This document shows positions 55,380 through 64,000 of a DNA stretch of 64,000 nucleotides, piece by piece. A program made the translations under genes and the position numbers. The DNA lies in assembly GCF_003265705.1 (NCBI RefSeq), contig NW_020312894.1, positions 1,640,357 through 1,704,356 on the forward strand. Direction: 5' to 3'. The stretch comes from Callorhinus ursinus (lineage: Eukaryota > Chordata > Mammalia > Carnivora > Otariidae). The notes beneath the pieces were generated by a model. The model saw only the letters and a list, made by a program, of their open reading frames with translations, made no database searches and was not told the DNA's origin. Each line of letters begins with the position of its first letter. Position 1 is the stretch's first letter.

Positions 55380-55779
55380 NNNNNNNNNNNNNNNNNNNNN
55401 NNNNNNNNNNNNNNNNNNNNNNNNNNNNNNNNNNNNNNNNNNNNNNNNNNNNNNNNNNNNNNNNNNNNNNNNNNNNNNNNNNNNNNNNNNNNNNNNNNNN
55501 NNNNNNNNNNNNNNNNNNNNNNNNNNNNNNNNNNNNNNNNNNNNNNNNNNNNNNNNNNNNNNNNNNNNNNNNNNNNNNNNNNNNNNNNNNNNNNNNNNNN
55601 NNNNNNNNNNNNNNNNNNNNNNNNNNNNNNNNNNNNNNNNNNNNNNNNNNNNNNNNNNNNNNNNNNNNNNNNNNNNNNNNNNNNNNNNNNNNNNNNNNNN
55701 NNNNNNNNNNNNNNNNNNNNNNNNNNNNNNNNNNNNNNNNNNNNNNNNNNNNNNNNNNNNNNNNNNNNNNNNNNNNNNN
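55380..55779. other. Assembly gap, 400 N
   Basis: A 400-base N run directly left of a GAT/GGT microsatellite, which is the likely cause of the break. Confidence 0.95.
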
Positions 55780-55840
55780 TGATATGGTGATGGTGATGAT
55801 GGTGATGATGATGGCGATGATGATAGTAATGGTGAGGTCA
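55780..55840. repeat. GAT/GGT trinucleotide-type microsatellite
   Basis: GATGGTGATGATGGTGATGA-type array with occasional substitutions (GGCGAT, GATAGTAAT). Its left part probably continues into the gap. Confidence 0.9.
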
Positions 55841-56830
55841 CTGCTGTGGAATGCCCACCTGCAGCAGTGCTCTGGTGAGTGAAGGAGTGAGGACCTTCTA
55901 AGAGAAGGTAGTAGAGTCAGCTACTACAGACACATCCAGGAAGGAAAGGACCAGGAAAGGACTCAGGGGCTGGGCAGCCTGGAGGTCCCTGGTGGTCTAG
56001 GAGGAAGGCTGAAGGCAGCTTGCAGTTCAGCCTGCAGTGGACCAGGTCAGTGGTTGTTAAGACGTGGAAGTGAGAAGTCAGACTATTTTTCAGGCTCATC
56101 TGTAAAGGGAGAAGAAATGGTCCTGAGCTGCTACTGAGGGTCCTAGGGTCCAGGAGGAGTTTTTTCTAATGTGGGAGAGGCTTGCATGAATTTAGTTGTT
56201 AGCAGAAAGAACCAGAAGAGAAGGGGCAATAAAAGTCCAGAACAAGCAGGGATTCCGGACCTGCAAGGTGCCTGGAGGTAAGAAAAGGTGGGATGTGGGC
56301 ACAGCTGGAAGGTCAGCCTGGGCCAGTACAGAGCCCTCTCATGGGAGTGGAGGGATGAGACCCAGGGGCGGATATATACAGGTCATGTCACAGGCAGGGA
56401 AAACAAAGGGGAAGGAGCTGCTGCCCATGTCCCCTGTTTATTATTTTGAATTTTGTTATAGTGTTTGCAGAGCAGGAGGGCAATGGGGCTGTCCAGGGGC
56501 TGTAAAGAGCGGTGTGGTCATGGAGCAGCCTTCCATGGGGTGTTTGGGGCCAGGCTGGATGTGCAGACAGGTAGCTTCAGTGGCACCAGCCTGAGGGGGT
56601 GCAGTTCTGTCCACCAGTGCCCCGAAGCCAGGGGGCAGGGATGGGGGAGGCAGGTGCAGCATCCACCAATGCAGGGAATGTGCAGACAGGCGCTACCACA
56701 GAGTGGCGGGGGTCAGGAAGTGGCCAAGGGTCTGGGCACAGCAGGATGGAGGAGGAGTGGGAAAGGGCAGGTGGATGGAGGAGGGTGTGGGGAGGAGTCA
56801 GGATGTCAAGTCAGCACTGGGCCCTGTTCC
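55841..56830. other. Single-copy sequence, no gene seen
   Basis: GC-rich unique DNA. Overlapping chance frames occur (for example 56465-56860 plus). Nothing recognised. Confidence 0.4.
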
Positions 56831-56835
56831 AGACG

Positions 56836-56925
56836 AGCGAATCAGAACCCCTGGGGCTGAGGCCCGACCTGAGATTTGAAGCTCCCCAGGTGTGTTTGAT
56901 GTGGGCTGAGACCCACCACCGAGGG
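56836..56925. repeat. MER5-like hAT MITE fossil
   Basis: CGAATCAGAACCCCTGGGGC, GGCCCGACCTGAGATTTGAA and GCTCCCCAGGTGTGTTTGAT follow the MER5 pattern 'tgaatcagaatctctgggggtggggccc .. aacaagccctccaggtgattctgatg'. Confidence 0.6.
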
Positions 56926-57540
56926 CGCTGCTGGGCTGCAGTGGGGATCAGGTGAGCACCTCTGAATGGGGGGCTGGGCAGTGGTGCTCAGATGTCAGTG
57001 GGCAGCAGACGGCCAGGCCGCACCCATGTGACTTGGATGGGCCTAAGCACCTGCGTCTCTCCCATGTCTCCAGGTGTCACTGATACAGCTGTTCCAGGGA
57101 CCCAACGCAGAGAAGCACCACCAGCCCTGGGTGTCGCATGTGCTGTCTGCATGCAGGGGAATGGGACCAGACAGAGGAGGCCTTGGCCCCAGTGAGCAGG
57201 GTCAGCATTTGGCAGCAGAGAGAAGGCTGTGACGTGGTTGAGTGGTAGGCACCAAGCCGGGCTTTGCTCAGTGGTCTGAAGCGGAGTGGGATGCTGGCCA
57301 TCTGCTCAAGCCTCTGGCCTTGTCACCGATGGGTCGTGGACAGCACCCTTCTGGTGAGTTTCCCGGGTCGCTCACTCAGCGAGCGCCCCCACTAAGCTGC
57401 ACTAAATGTACGATCGAAGTCCCCATCTGGCAAAAAACCGCCAAGACCTCTTCTGCTCTCCTCGGGAAGGAGATGAAAGCTGGGGTCTCAGGATGTGGGG
57501 CAGGTGGGATTTGGTCAGAATGAGCCCGCTCTCCCTCCTC
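56926..57540. other. Single-copy sequence, no gene seen
   Basis: GC-rich unique DNA, nothing recognised. Confidence 0.4.
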
Positions 57541-57544
57541 CTGG

Positions 57545-57720
57545 AATCTCCATCAGTGCTTTACTGGATTGGCTGTAATTACATTGTTCTACCTTTGCAG
57601 GGGAAATAAATCCAACGCTGTGGCTGTGATTAGAAAGAGAACATTGCAGTTTCCATGGGAAAGCAGATCATCACAAAGGACGACCCTTTAGGACTTGGCA
57701 AAGTGCCTGCTATCTGGCAT
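57545..57720. promoter_or_regulatory. Enhancer-like island with RFX-like half site
   Basis: Repeat-free block with GATTGGCTGTAATTACATTG (CCAAT-box complement and homeodomain TAATTA), CATTGTTC (SOX-like) and GTTTCCATGGGAAA at 57649-57662, an X-box-like word with one imperfect arm. Conservation is untested. Confidence 0.35.
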
Positions 57721-58533
57721 CCGCTCAAAGGCCAGACCACACACACAGCTCCGTGGTGGCCATGCACAGACCCACTCATGCACACGGCAGGACACGTGGC
57801 CTGACCCAGGACCCCTGCGAGGCCTCTCCATGTGGCTCCTGGCACAGAATCAAGGGCCCAGCCTACACCCACTCCTGTAAAAACAACTGCACATGTGTTT
57901 GCACTTCCAGGTGGTCACACAGAGCCACACCTCCAGACAGCTTGGTCATCAAAGCCTAGCTCCCAGACCTGATTCCCTGAGGTGGGGGATAAGCTTTGTG
58001 TGAGAGCCAGGAGCCAGGAGGCGTTTTCAGGACTGCAGGGAGGGCGAGAATGTGCCCAGTAGGGTCTGGGGCTGTAGGCGATTCTGGGCAGCTGGGTGCA
58101 GTGTGGGGTGTGGGAGATGGGGCAGGACACAAAGCTTCACCCTGGGAGCAACGTGAGCAGACTCCTGTGGTAGCGTGATGGCCCAGCTCCTGCGGGGAAC
58201 ACACGGAGGGTGTGTTGTGGGTGGGGGGACCTGGGGGACCAGAGAGGGGGCCGTCGCAGAGCCGAGGGGGAGGCCAGGGTGGGAACTGAAGGGGCCTGGA
58301 TCGGAAGGTTCCAAGGCAGCAGGATCTACAGGCTCCGGTTGCAGAAAGGCTGATTCCAGGTTTTCAGGTTTCCCTGGGACACTCTGAGCTGAGGCTGTCC
58401 AAACAGGGGTTGGGGGGAGGAGGCCTCCGTGCTCAAGAGAGCAGTCCTGCTGAATGGCGAGTGTCGGAACCACACTGCCGACAGTTCCCGAAGTGTTGGA
58501 GCCCACGGGCATCTTCAGGGAGGCTCTGACCTG
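57721..58533. other. Single-copy sequence, no gene seen
   Basis: GC-rich unique DNA, nothing recognised. Confidence 0.4.
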
Positions 58534-58762
58534 GTTGTGTGCTTGCATGTGTGTGTGTCAGCAGTTTGTGTGTGCACGTGTGTATGTGTGCATGCTGTGT
58601 GTGATTGTGCATGTTTGCAGTGCGCATGCGTGGGGCGTGAGTGTGTGTGTGTGTGCGCGCACACATGTGCGTGTGATTATGCATGTATGAATGTGTGTGC
58701 AGCTGGTGTGAGTGTGGGCTGTGTGTGCACATGTGCATGTGTGTGCATGCACGCGTGCGGCA
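58534..58762. repeat. TG/TGCA-rich simple repeat
   Basis: About 230 bp of alternating purine-pyrimidine words (GTGTGTGTGTGTGCGCGCAC, GTGTGCATGCACGCGTGCGG). Cys- and His-rich frames through it on both strands are artefacts. Alternating GC/GT stretches favour Z-DNA. Confidence 0.85.
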
Positions 58763-58769
58763 GGGTGCA

Positions 58770-60500
58770 GGGGTCACACATCCTTGGCTTCCTCCTTCAG
58801 GCGAGGTCTGAGCAATCAGTCTGGATGTCACTGTGTCTACAACCTCTGACAGCTCAGAGCGCTCCTGACCCAGACCTGATCATCAGTTCAAAATCATTTA
58901 GTCCCAGACACACTCATTACTTATCAAGCTTGACAGTGAATTGTACTTCTACGTCTGAAAAACTCACAGAACGTCCTCTTTCCCAGTGCTGACCGAGTCT
59001 GGGGAAGCAGGCACGCTGCGAGCGCCGGGACCCTGGGAGGACTGGGATCGGCCCCGCCAAGTTGTATGCGGGGAGGAGGAGAGGCGTGTGCCTGGAGTGG
59101 AGCAGCGGTGGGTGGAGGTGAGACCGGGGGCAGCCCCTGTGCTCTAGGGGACAGGACAGCCCACGTCCCCAGAGGCAGGGGACACTCCAGCTGTGATCGG
59201 CAGCCCTGCGAGCACCACAGGAGGGACGCCAACTCCGCACTGGGGTGACCAGACAAGGTCAGGGAAGGACGAGAGGGTCAGCAGGGAGCAGACCAGGTCC
59301 CGAGAAGACAGGCTGCTGAAAATACAGTCTCCAAAATAACCAGCTTAGCGACTGTTCCCAATTTACCAAAACACACCTTTTAAGGATATGTGAAGAGCAT
59401 CTTCTTGACTTCATTCGAATGTTCTCTTCTTCTCAAGGACCTGGCTTTGTCTTCGTGTGCTGACATTCATGAATGTGGTGGTGAGTCTCAGTTCCTAAGA
59501 AGGCTAAAGCACTCAGTGAGAGCTGGTTTTCGGGAGATCGAGCGGGTCTTGAGGTTCTGAGAAGAAGCAGATATTTACAGGAAGTATGTGTGTGTGCGCT
59601 TGGGTTCATTTAGGTAATAGCTCATTAAGCAAATTGATTTTTTTCTCCTCTTCTCCTTTTTCCCAAATCGACTTGATGTGCCAGCACGATCGTGGTGCAG
59701 GTGAGCGTGTGCGGTGAGGGCAGTGCACGCCACACACGTGGCCTCCCTAACCCCGTGGTCAGCTACAGAGCAGGTGCATTGTGACCCCATCTTACTGATG
59801 AGAAACCTCCTGGCAGCTCTCACCTGACGCACCTCTTGGCGGGGGCCACGTAGCAGGTGAGGAGGAAGGATTGGCAAATTGTGGAAGGCAGAGGGGCGCA
59901 GGGGCGGGGGTCTTGTTGCTGCTGGAGAACGTGCACAGTGGGAGTCGGGGGCAAGAGTGGGAGGAGACACGGTGGCTGTCACTGGGGTATTGGAGGGAGA
60001 TGCCAGGGGTCCTGCCCGCGCAATGGGCCCTGAAGTGGCTTGGGGAACAGTCTTGGGCGTCCGGGTGTTCGCTGCTAGGCGAGTGGTCCATTATCCACAT
60101 GGATGTTGGCAAGATGGGCTGGAGGGGTGGTGCTTGGGTTGCCCCAGGTGAGCAGGGTCGGGGGAGGGCAGGGGAGAGTTGTCCGCACTGGGCGTGAGGG
60201 CGCCAGGTGGCGGGGGCACACGCCAAGGCTCCTTCGTGCTTCTTCGTTTCAGGGCTGCTCCCAAGGAGGCAGACTCCCCATTGCATTCTCGGTACTCAAC
60301 GGGATTTCAGGGTATGAGAGTGACCAAGCCAGGACCTGGAGAGGTCAGCACCCACCGAAGGAGGATGTGCTGGTCCTTACAGGCCCCGAGAAAGGAGAGG
60401 TGTGGCCAGGACCCCGTGCGGGGCTTCTGGCTTCAGATCTGCTGGCTCATAGAGTTAGGCGGCCTCTCAGCTCCACGGGAAAGGGGAAGAGCTCATGCCT
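58770..60500. other. Single-copy sequence, no gene seen
   Basis: Mixed unique DNA. 59310-59680 is AT-richer and repeat-free (AACCAGCTTAGCGACTGTTC, TTCGAATGTTCTCTTC) and might be regulatory. A weak antisense MIR-like stretch lies at about 59755-59880 (CATTGTGACCCCATCTTACT, GATGAGAAAC). Confidence 0.35.
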
Positions 60501-60502
60501 TT

Positions 60503-60913
60503 AAAAAGTTATGGACAGGGGCGCCTGGGTGGCTCAGCCGTTAAGCATCTGCCTTCGGCTCAGGTCATGATCCCAGGGTCCTGGGATGGAGCCCCGCATC
60601 GGGCTCCCTGCTCCGCGGGAAGCCTGCTTCTTCCTCTCCCACTCCCCCTGCTTGTGTTCCCTCTCTGTCACTGTCTCTCTCTCTGTCAAATAAATAAATA
60701 AATTCTTTAAAAAAAATTATGGACCGGGTGCCTGGGTGGCTCAGTCGGTTGAGCGTCCGACTCTTGATTTAGGCTCAGGTCATGATCTCAGGGTCCTGAG
60801 ATGGAGCCCCACCTGCTCATCGGGGAGTCTGCTTCTCCCTCTCCCTCTACTCCTCTCCCCGCTTGTGCACTCTCTCTCACTCTAAAATAAATACTCTTTT
60901 AAAAAATTGTGGA
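60503..60913 (+). mobile_element. Tandem pair of Can-SINEs with three target-site copies
   Basis: SINE 1 (60517-60710) and SINE 2 (60725-60900) are both in plus orientation, each with the GCCTGGGTGGCTCAG head, CT-rich stretch and A/T-rich tail (SINE 1 AAATAAATAAATAAATTC; SINE 2 AAAATAAATACTC). The flank word is present three times: AAAAAGTTATGGAC (60503-60516), AAAAAATTATGGAC (60711-60724), AAAAAATTGTGGA (60901-60913). SINE 2 differs clearly from SINE 1 (TTGAGCGTCCGACTCTTGAT), so they are separate insertions of different subfamilies. Confidence 0.93.
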
Positions 60914-60914
60914 A

Positions 60915-63095
60915 ACCATTCTGGAAAGGAGAACAGCTTTGTATCCCCTACAGTTTCCTGAGAGTGGGAGGGCTTCCCACCAAACTGTGGCCCGATGGAG
61001 TCACGGATGTCCTGGCACAATTCCTGAGGGTCAGTCAGGCACACACACCCTGGCCCTGTCCTCAGGGTACGGCCTGGACCATCTCTGAAAGGCCGAGAGA
61101 GGGACATGCCTTCCCGGTGATGCTGGACCACATCCCTGCCCGGTGGGGCCAGATCCGCCCTTGCAGACCTGTTCTGGGAAGAAACGGACCCGTTGCCTGA
61201 TGAGGGGCAGGAGCAGAGCTGCGTCCTCAGCCAGGCGCCCCTGAGGACAGCCCATCAAGGCTTCACTCATGCTGTGTAGACGTGATTCCTCCGGCTGGGA
61301 AGTCCAAGAGCACCGGGCATTGTGCACATGATATGGACATCCCGAAAGTCCCCCGAGCCTCTGGGTGGTGCACGCAGGACAAAGAGCCACAGTCCACCTC
61401 CCGGGCCAGCCGGTGAATTCAAATGGGCTTTCCAGGACAAGCCAGAGAAAACCGGTGGGTTTAAAAGCCTCTTCCACAAATCGTGCCGCCCAGCTATGTT
61501 CTATGAGCGACGCCTGTGGCAACTCCCTCAGGACATGTGGGAGGAAGGCCAGCTAAGGTCCCCCGGGGAACGGGACCGTGGCCGGTGCCAGGTCTGCCCA
61601 CACATGCCCTGCCCGTGATGAGGCACCCGTCACCCCACGGAGGCCCAGCTTGGCCTTGCGTCCAACTTTGGCCGTTAGATGTGAGCACACGTGATGGGTC
61701 CGCATTCGGGTGGAGGCTTCGTGGCCACACTGATCTGGGGTCTGGGGTGGCCATAGGCTGCCTCTGCCGCAGGAGGGCAGGGGCCTGTCCTGTGATCTGG
61801 CTTCAGCCCTCCTGGTCAGAGTGCAGGACGTCAGGGAGAGGGGCGTCCAGCTAGCCGTGCCACAGATTTCCCCCGAGCAAAGTGTGGAGTGCTCAGGAGG
61901 ACACTCTGCTCAAGAGGGAAGGACGGGTGGCTGGTAGGACGGTCCCCCGCCCTGGGCTTACACTGACTGTCCCTCTGGGGGAGACTGTCCCCGGGGGTGT
62001 GCGCCGGGGAGTGGGTGGGGCAGGGCACGTGGACAGCCTCGGCCAGCTGGCCACTGTGATGGCACTGGGCCCTCACACTCTTGTTGTGTCTGCATGTTTC
62101 CGACGTGGTCACGAAGCAGGGTGGTCCCCGCACCATGTGCGCCCCTCCGGCAGGGGACAGAGAACACACGCCACGTTCAAGGCCTGCACCAGCCGCCACA
62201 TCTCACGCTTCCCTTGGCGCGAGTGTGCGGAGGCTTGGAAGTCTTCCAAGGGCAGGAGAGCCTGTCTGGAATGGGATGTTTCCTTACCCGACATATCACT
62301 TAAAGTGGAATGACTTAAATCAAGTGCTCCACGAATGGAGATGGAAACCCTCATTCTGCCATAACCATGAATTCATGATCTGAGTTAGCTTTGATGAGAC
62401 ACTGGCTTCAGGCGGACATTTTCACCCATGGCGGGTTGCATAGGCAGAATGTTTGCCATGAAGTCCGTGCAGCACAGAGGGTCCACAGGGCACGGCTCAT
62501 CCCATGTCCCCCTCGGGGGGGATGGTCCGTGAATAATGCCGATCAAAGTCCTCGAATACCTACTTAGCAGCAGGTGTCTGGGCAGCCTCTGTTCCTTGGT
62601 TCAAGGGGCCCAGGGCAGGGCACTCCCCGCTGTCCACCGTCCGGCTGGGCAGAGGGCTCCCCATGTCCCTGCACGAGGGAAGCGGGCGGCCTCAGGACCT
62701 GGACGAGGAGTCGCCTGGCTCTGGGTGCAGCTCTTTATCTCTGAGCCGTGCGAAGTGGTTTCCAGAGCCCCAAAGCCGCTTCAGAACCCAGTTCACCCGG
62801 ACCTGCCAGCCTCCTGGCTGACCCCTCAGAGCCCCACCATCTCTCAGTTTGTGCTCAGCTGCGTCATCAGCTCAGGGGAGGGCCCGGCTGTCCACACCTG
62901 CCCAAGGTGAGTGAGGCAGGCACCAGACTCCTCTAGGTGGGCGAGGCAGGGGAGAGCGTTTACAACAGATGTGGTCTTGGACTTAAGGACAGGAGGCAAG
63001 CCGGAGCAGGTGCCCAGCTGCTAGGACGAGGTCTCGGACTGAGGGTCTGAACGTGACCACCAGACGAGAGCAGGAGTGGAGCCCTGTAGCTGTCT
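60915..63095. other. Single-copy sequence, no gene seen
   Basis: GC-rich unique DNA. Chance frames only (for example 61031-61522 minus, 61882-62313 plus). Confidence 0.4.
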
Positions 63096-63099
63096 GCAA

Positions 63100-63245
63100 C
63101 AGAGCTGCCCAAATATCAATGTGCACATTTTACCTTTCGAAGATGTGGATTCTGACCCGCTAGTTCTGGGGTGGAGCCCAAGAGTCTGCATTCCTAACGA
63201 TAACCACCACAGTCGTGCTGGGGTTGCCCATCCCAGGGCCACACC
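63100..63245 (+). repeat. MER5-like hAT MITE fossil
   Basis: GATGTGGATTCTGACCCGCT, AGTTCTGGGGTGGAGCCCAA, GAGTCTGCATTCCTAACGAT and CCAGGGCCACACCGTGAGAG follow the MER5 pattern 'gattctgattcagtaggtctggggtgg .. ctgcatttctaacaag .. ggaccacactttgag'. Confidence 0.7.
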
Positions 63246-63445
63246 GTGAGAGCAACCCCTGTGCATCTGTGCTGTCCAGTGAGGGAGCCATCACCTACCT
63301 GAGGCCACTCACATTGAAGTCAATTAAAAACTTGGTCCCCCCGTGCCCTGGCCACATTGCCATGCCTGACGTGAGCCGCCATGCTGGCCGGTGCAGGGGT
63401 ATTTCTGTCATTGAGAACATTCTCTTGGAGAGTGCTGTGCAGATT
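63246..63445. repeat. Second hAT-type MITE fossil
   Basis: CTGTGCTGTCCAGTGAGGGA, GAAGTCAATTAAAAACTTGG, CATTGAGAACATTCTCTTGG and AGAGTGCTG follow an old palindromic MITE ('gtgctgtccaatagaa .. aattaatttaaa .. gaacattt .. gacagcgctg'). It abuts the previous one; the family name is not recalled. Confidence 0.55.
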
Positions 63446-63469
63446 GTAGGGCTTCGGTGAGAGGCGTCT

Positions 63470-63685
63470 GAGACAATATGCCTAGAGTTGCTATGTCAAC
63501 TGCAATCCAGTTGTATAATTCAATTATCATAAGAGTGCTTGGATGGAGCTTGATTAAGAGTCAGACCATGGAGGTACAGGAGAAAATTAAAACAGTTGTT
63601 AATTTAATTTGAGTCTATATTCTTAGAGAACTGATTATAAATGGGGAATTCTAGTTAATCTCATTTCTCACATTTTCCCCATGAG
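63470..63685. promoter_or_regulatory. AT-rich enhancer-like island
   Basis: Repeat-free AT-rich block with TATAATTCAATTATCATAAG, AGCTTGATTAAGAGTC, TTGTTAATTTAATTTGAG and GAACTGATTATAAATGG, a dense set of homeodomain-like TAAT words, between GC-rich flanks. Conservation is untested. Confidence 0.35.
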
Positions 63686-64000
63686 TAGGCCGACTACAGC
63701 CTGACAGCAATGGGGAGGTGGCGCCACTTCCTGGCCGACGTGGGGGAGACGGAGCTGCAGGCCTGCTGCCTGTGGGGACCGCACTCCGGCCGTCCCAGGC
63801 CAGTGTGCCACCCGGATCCTGGCGCAGGTGTGTCGCTTCTGTTAGAGTCCCTCGCCACCACCTGCTGCAGACCCGACCCACGCTCTGTGGCCGCTGAGTC
63901 AGCCCGCGGCTTCTCTCCGGTCACACCCAGCCTTCCCCAGCTGCTTGGAAACCCTCGTGCTCTTCATCAAACTAATGCGCCTTACGAATGCGCATTATGG
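63686..64000. other. GC-rich single-copy sequence to window end
   Basis: No gene or repeat recognised. The final bases contain AATGCGCATTATGG with a TGCGCA palindrome. Confidence 0.4.

Overview
The window is vertebrate nuclear DNA, almost certainly from a carnivoran mammal. The key marker is a tRNA-derived SINE that opens with a 'GCGCCTGGGTGGCTCAGT' head, carries a pol III B-box, and ends in a CT-rich stretch plus AATAAA-rich tail. This is the carnivore Can-SINE family. Its body resembles bear, seal and mustelid copies more than the dog SINEC_Cf or cat versions, so an arctoid caniform is the best guess. A carnivore-type L1 whose 5' end contains a 'GCCATCTTGCTCCCT' block (plus-strand reading) agrees with this.

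No protein-coding gene of the host could be supported. The many GC-rich open frames show no recognisable domain and no coherent exon structure. The window reads as intergenic or intronic DNA: GC-rich single-copy sequence broken up by retrotransposons, satellites and several AT-rich blocks that look like conserved regulatory DNA.

Layout: 1-12.97 kb is GC-rich unique DNA with a CpG-rich block (1.9-2.96 kb), a 33-bp minisatellite (4.35 kb), a solo LTR-like element (7.6-8.0 kb), an 18-bp minisatellite (10.7-11.15 kb) and MIR/L2 fossils. 12.97-19.56 kb is one nearly complete L1 on the minus strand, with a 15-bp target-site duplication, a long 5' UTR, broken ORF1 and ORF2, and a 100-N gap. 19.6-28.5 kb is unique DNA with two inverted copies of one old repeat and a pair of perfect RFX X-box palindromes (27.74 and 27.85 kb). 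28.7-30.2 kb is an old L1 fragment. 30-46 kb is mostly unique, with TG-rich minisatellites, CTCF-like sites, a CpG-rich block (38.8 kb) and enhancer-like AT-rich islands (36.6, 40.4, 43.2-43.8 kb). 46.1-52.24 kb is an AT-rich pile-up of old L1 and older repeats with young SINEs inserted. 52.5-55.4 kb may be an eroded endogenous retrovirus interior. A 400-N gap (55.38-55.78 kb) abuts a GAT-type microsatellite. 55.8-64 kb is unique DNA with a tandem SINE pair (60.5-60.9 kb), hAT-type MITE fossils and an AT-rich enhancer-like block near the right end.

There is no operon-like or pathway-like gene set. The biology visible here is retrotransposition history, tandem-repeat growth and candidate regulatory DNA. 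I found no clear new genetic system. The most useful leads are the RFX X-box pair, the CTCF-like sites, the AT-rich enhancer-like islands, and the fine structure of the large L1.
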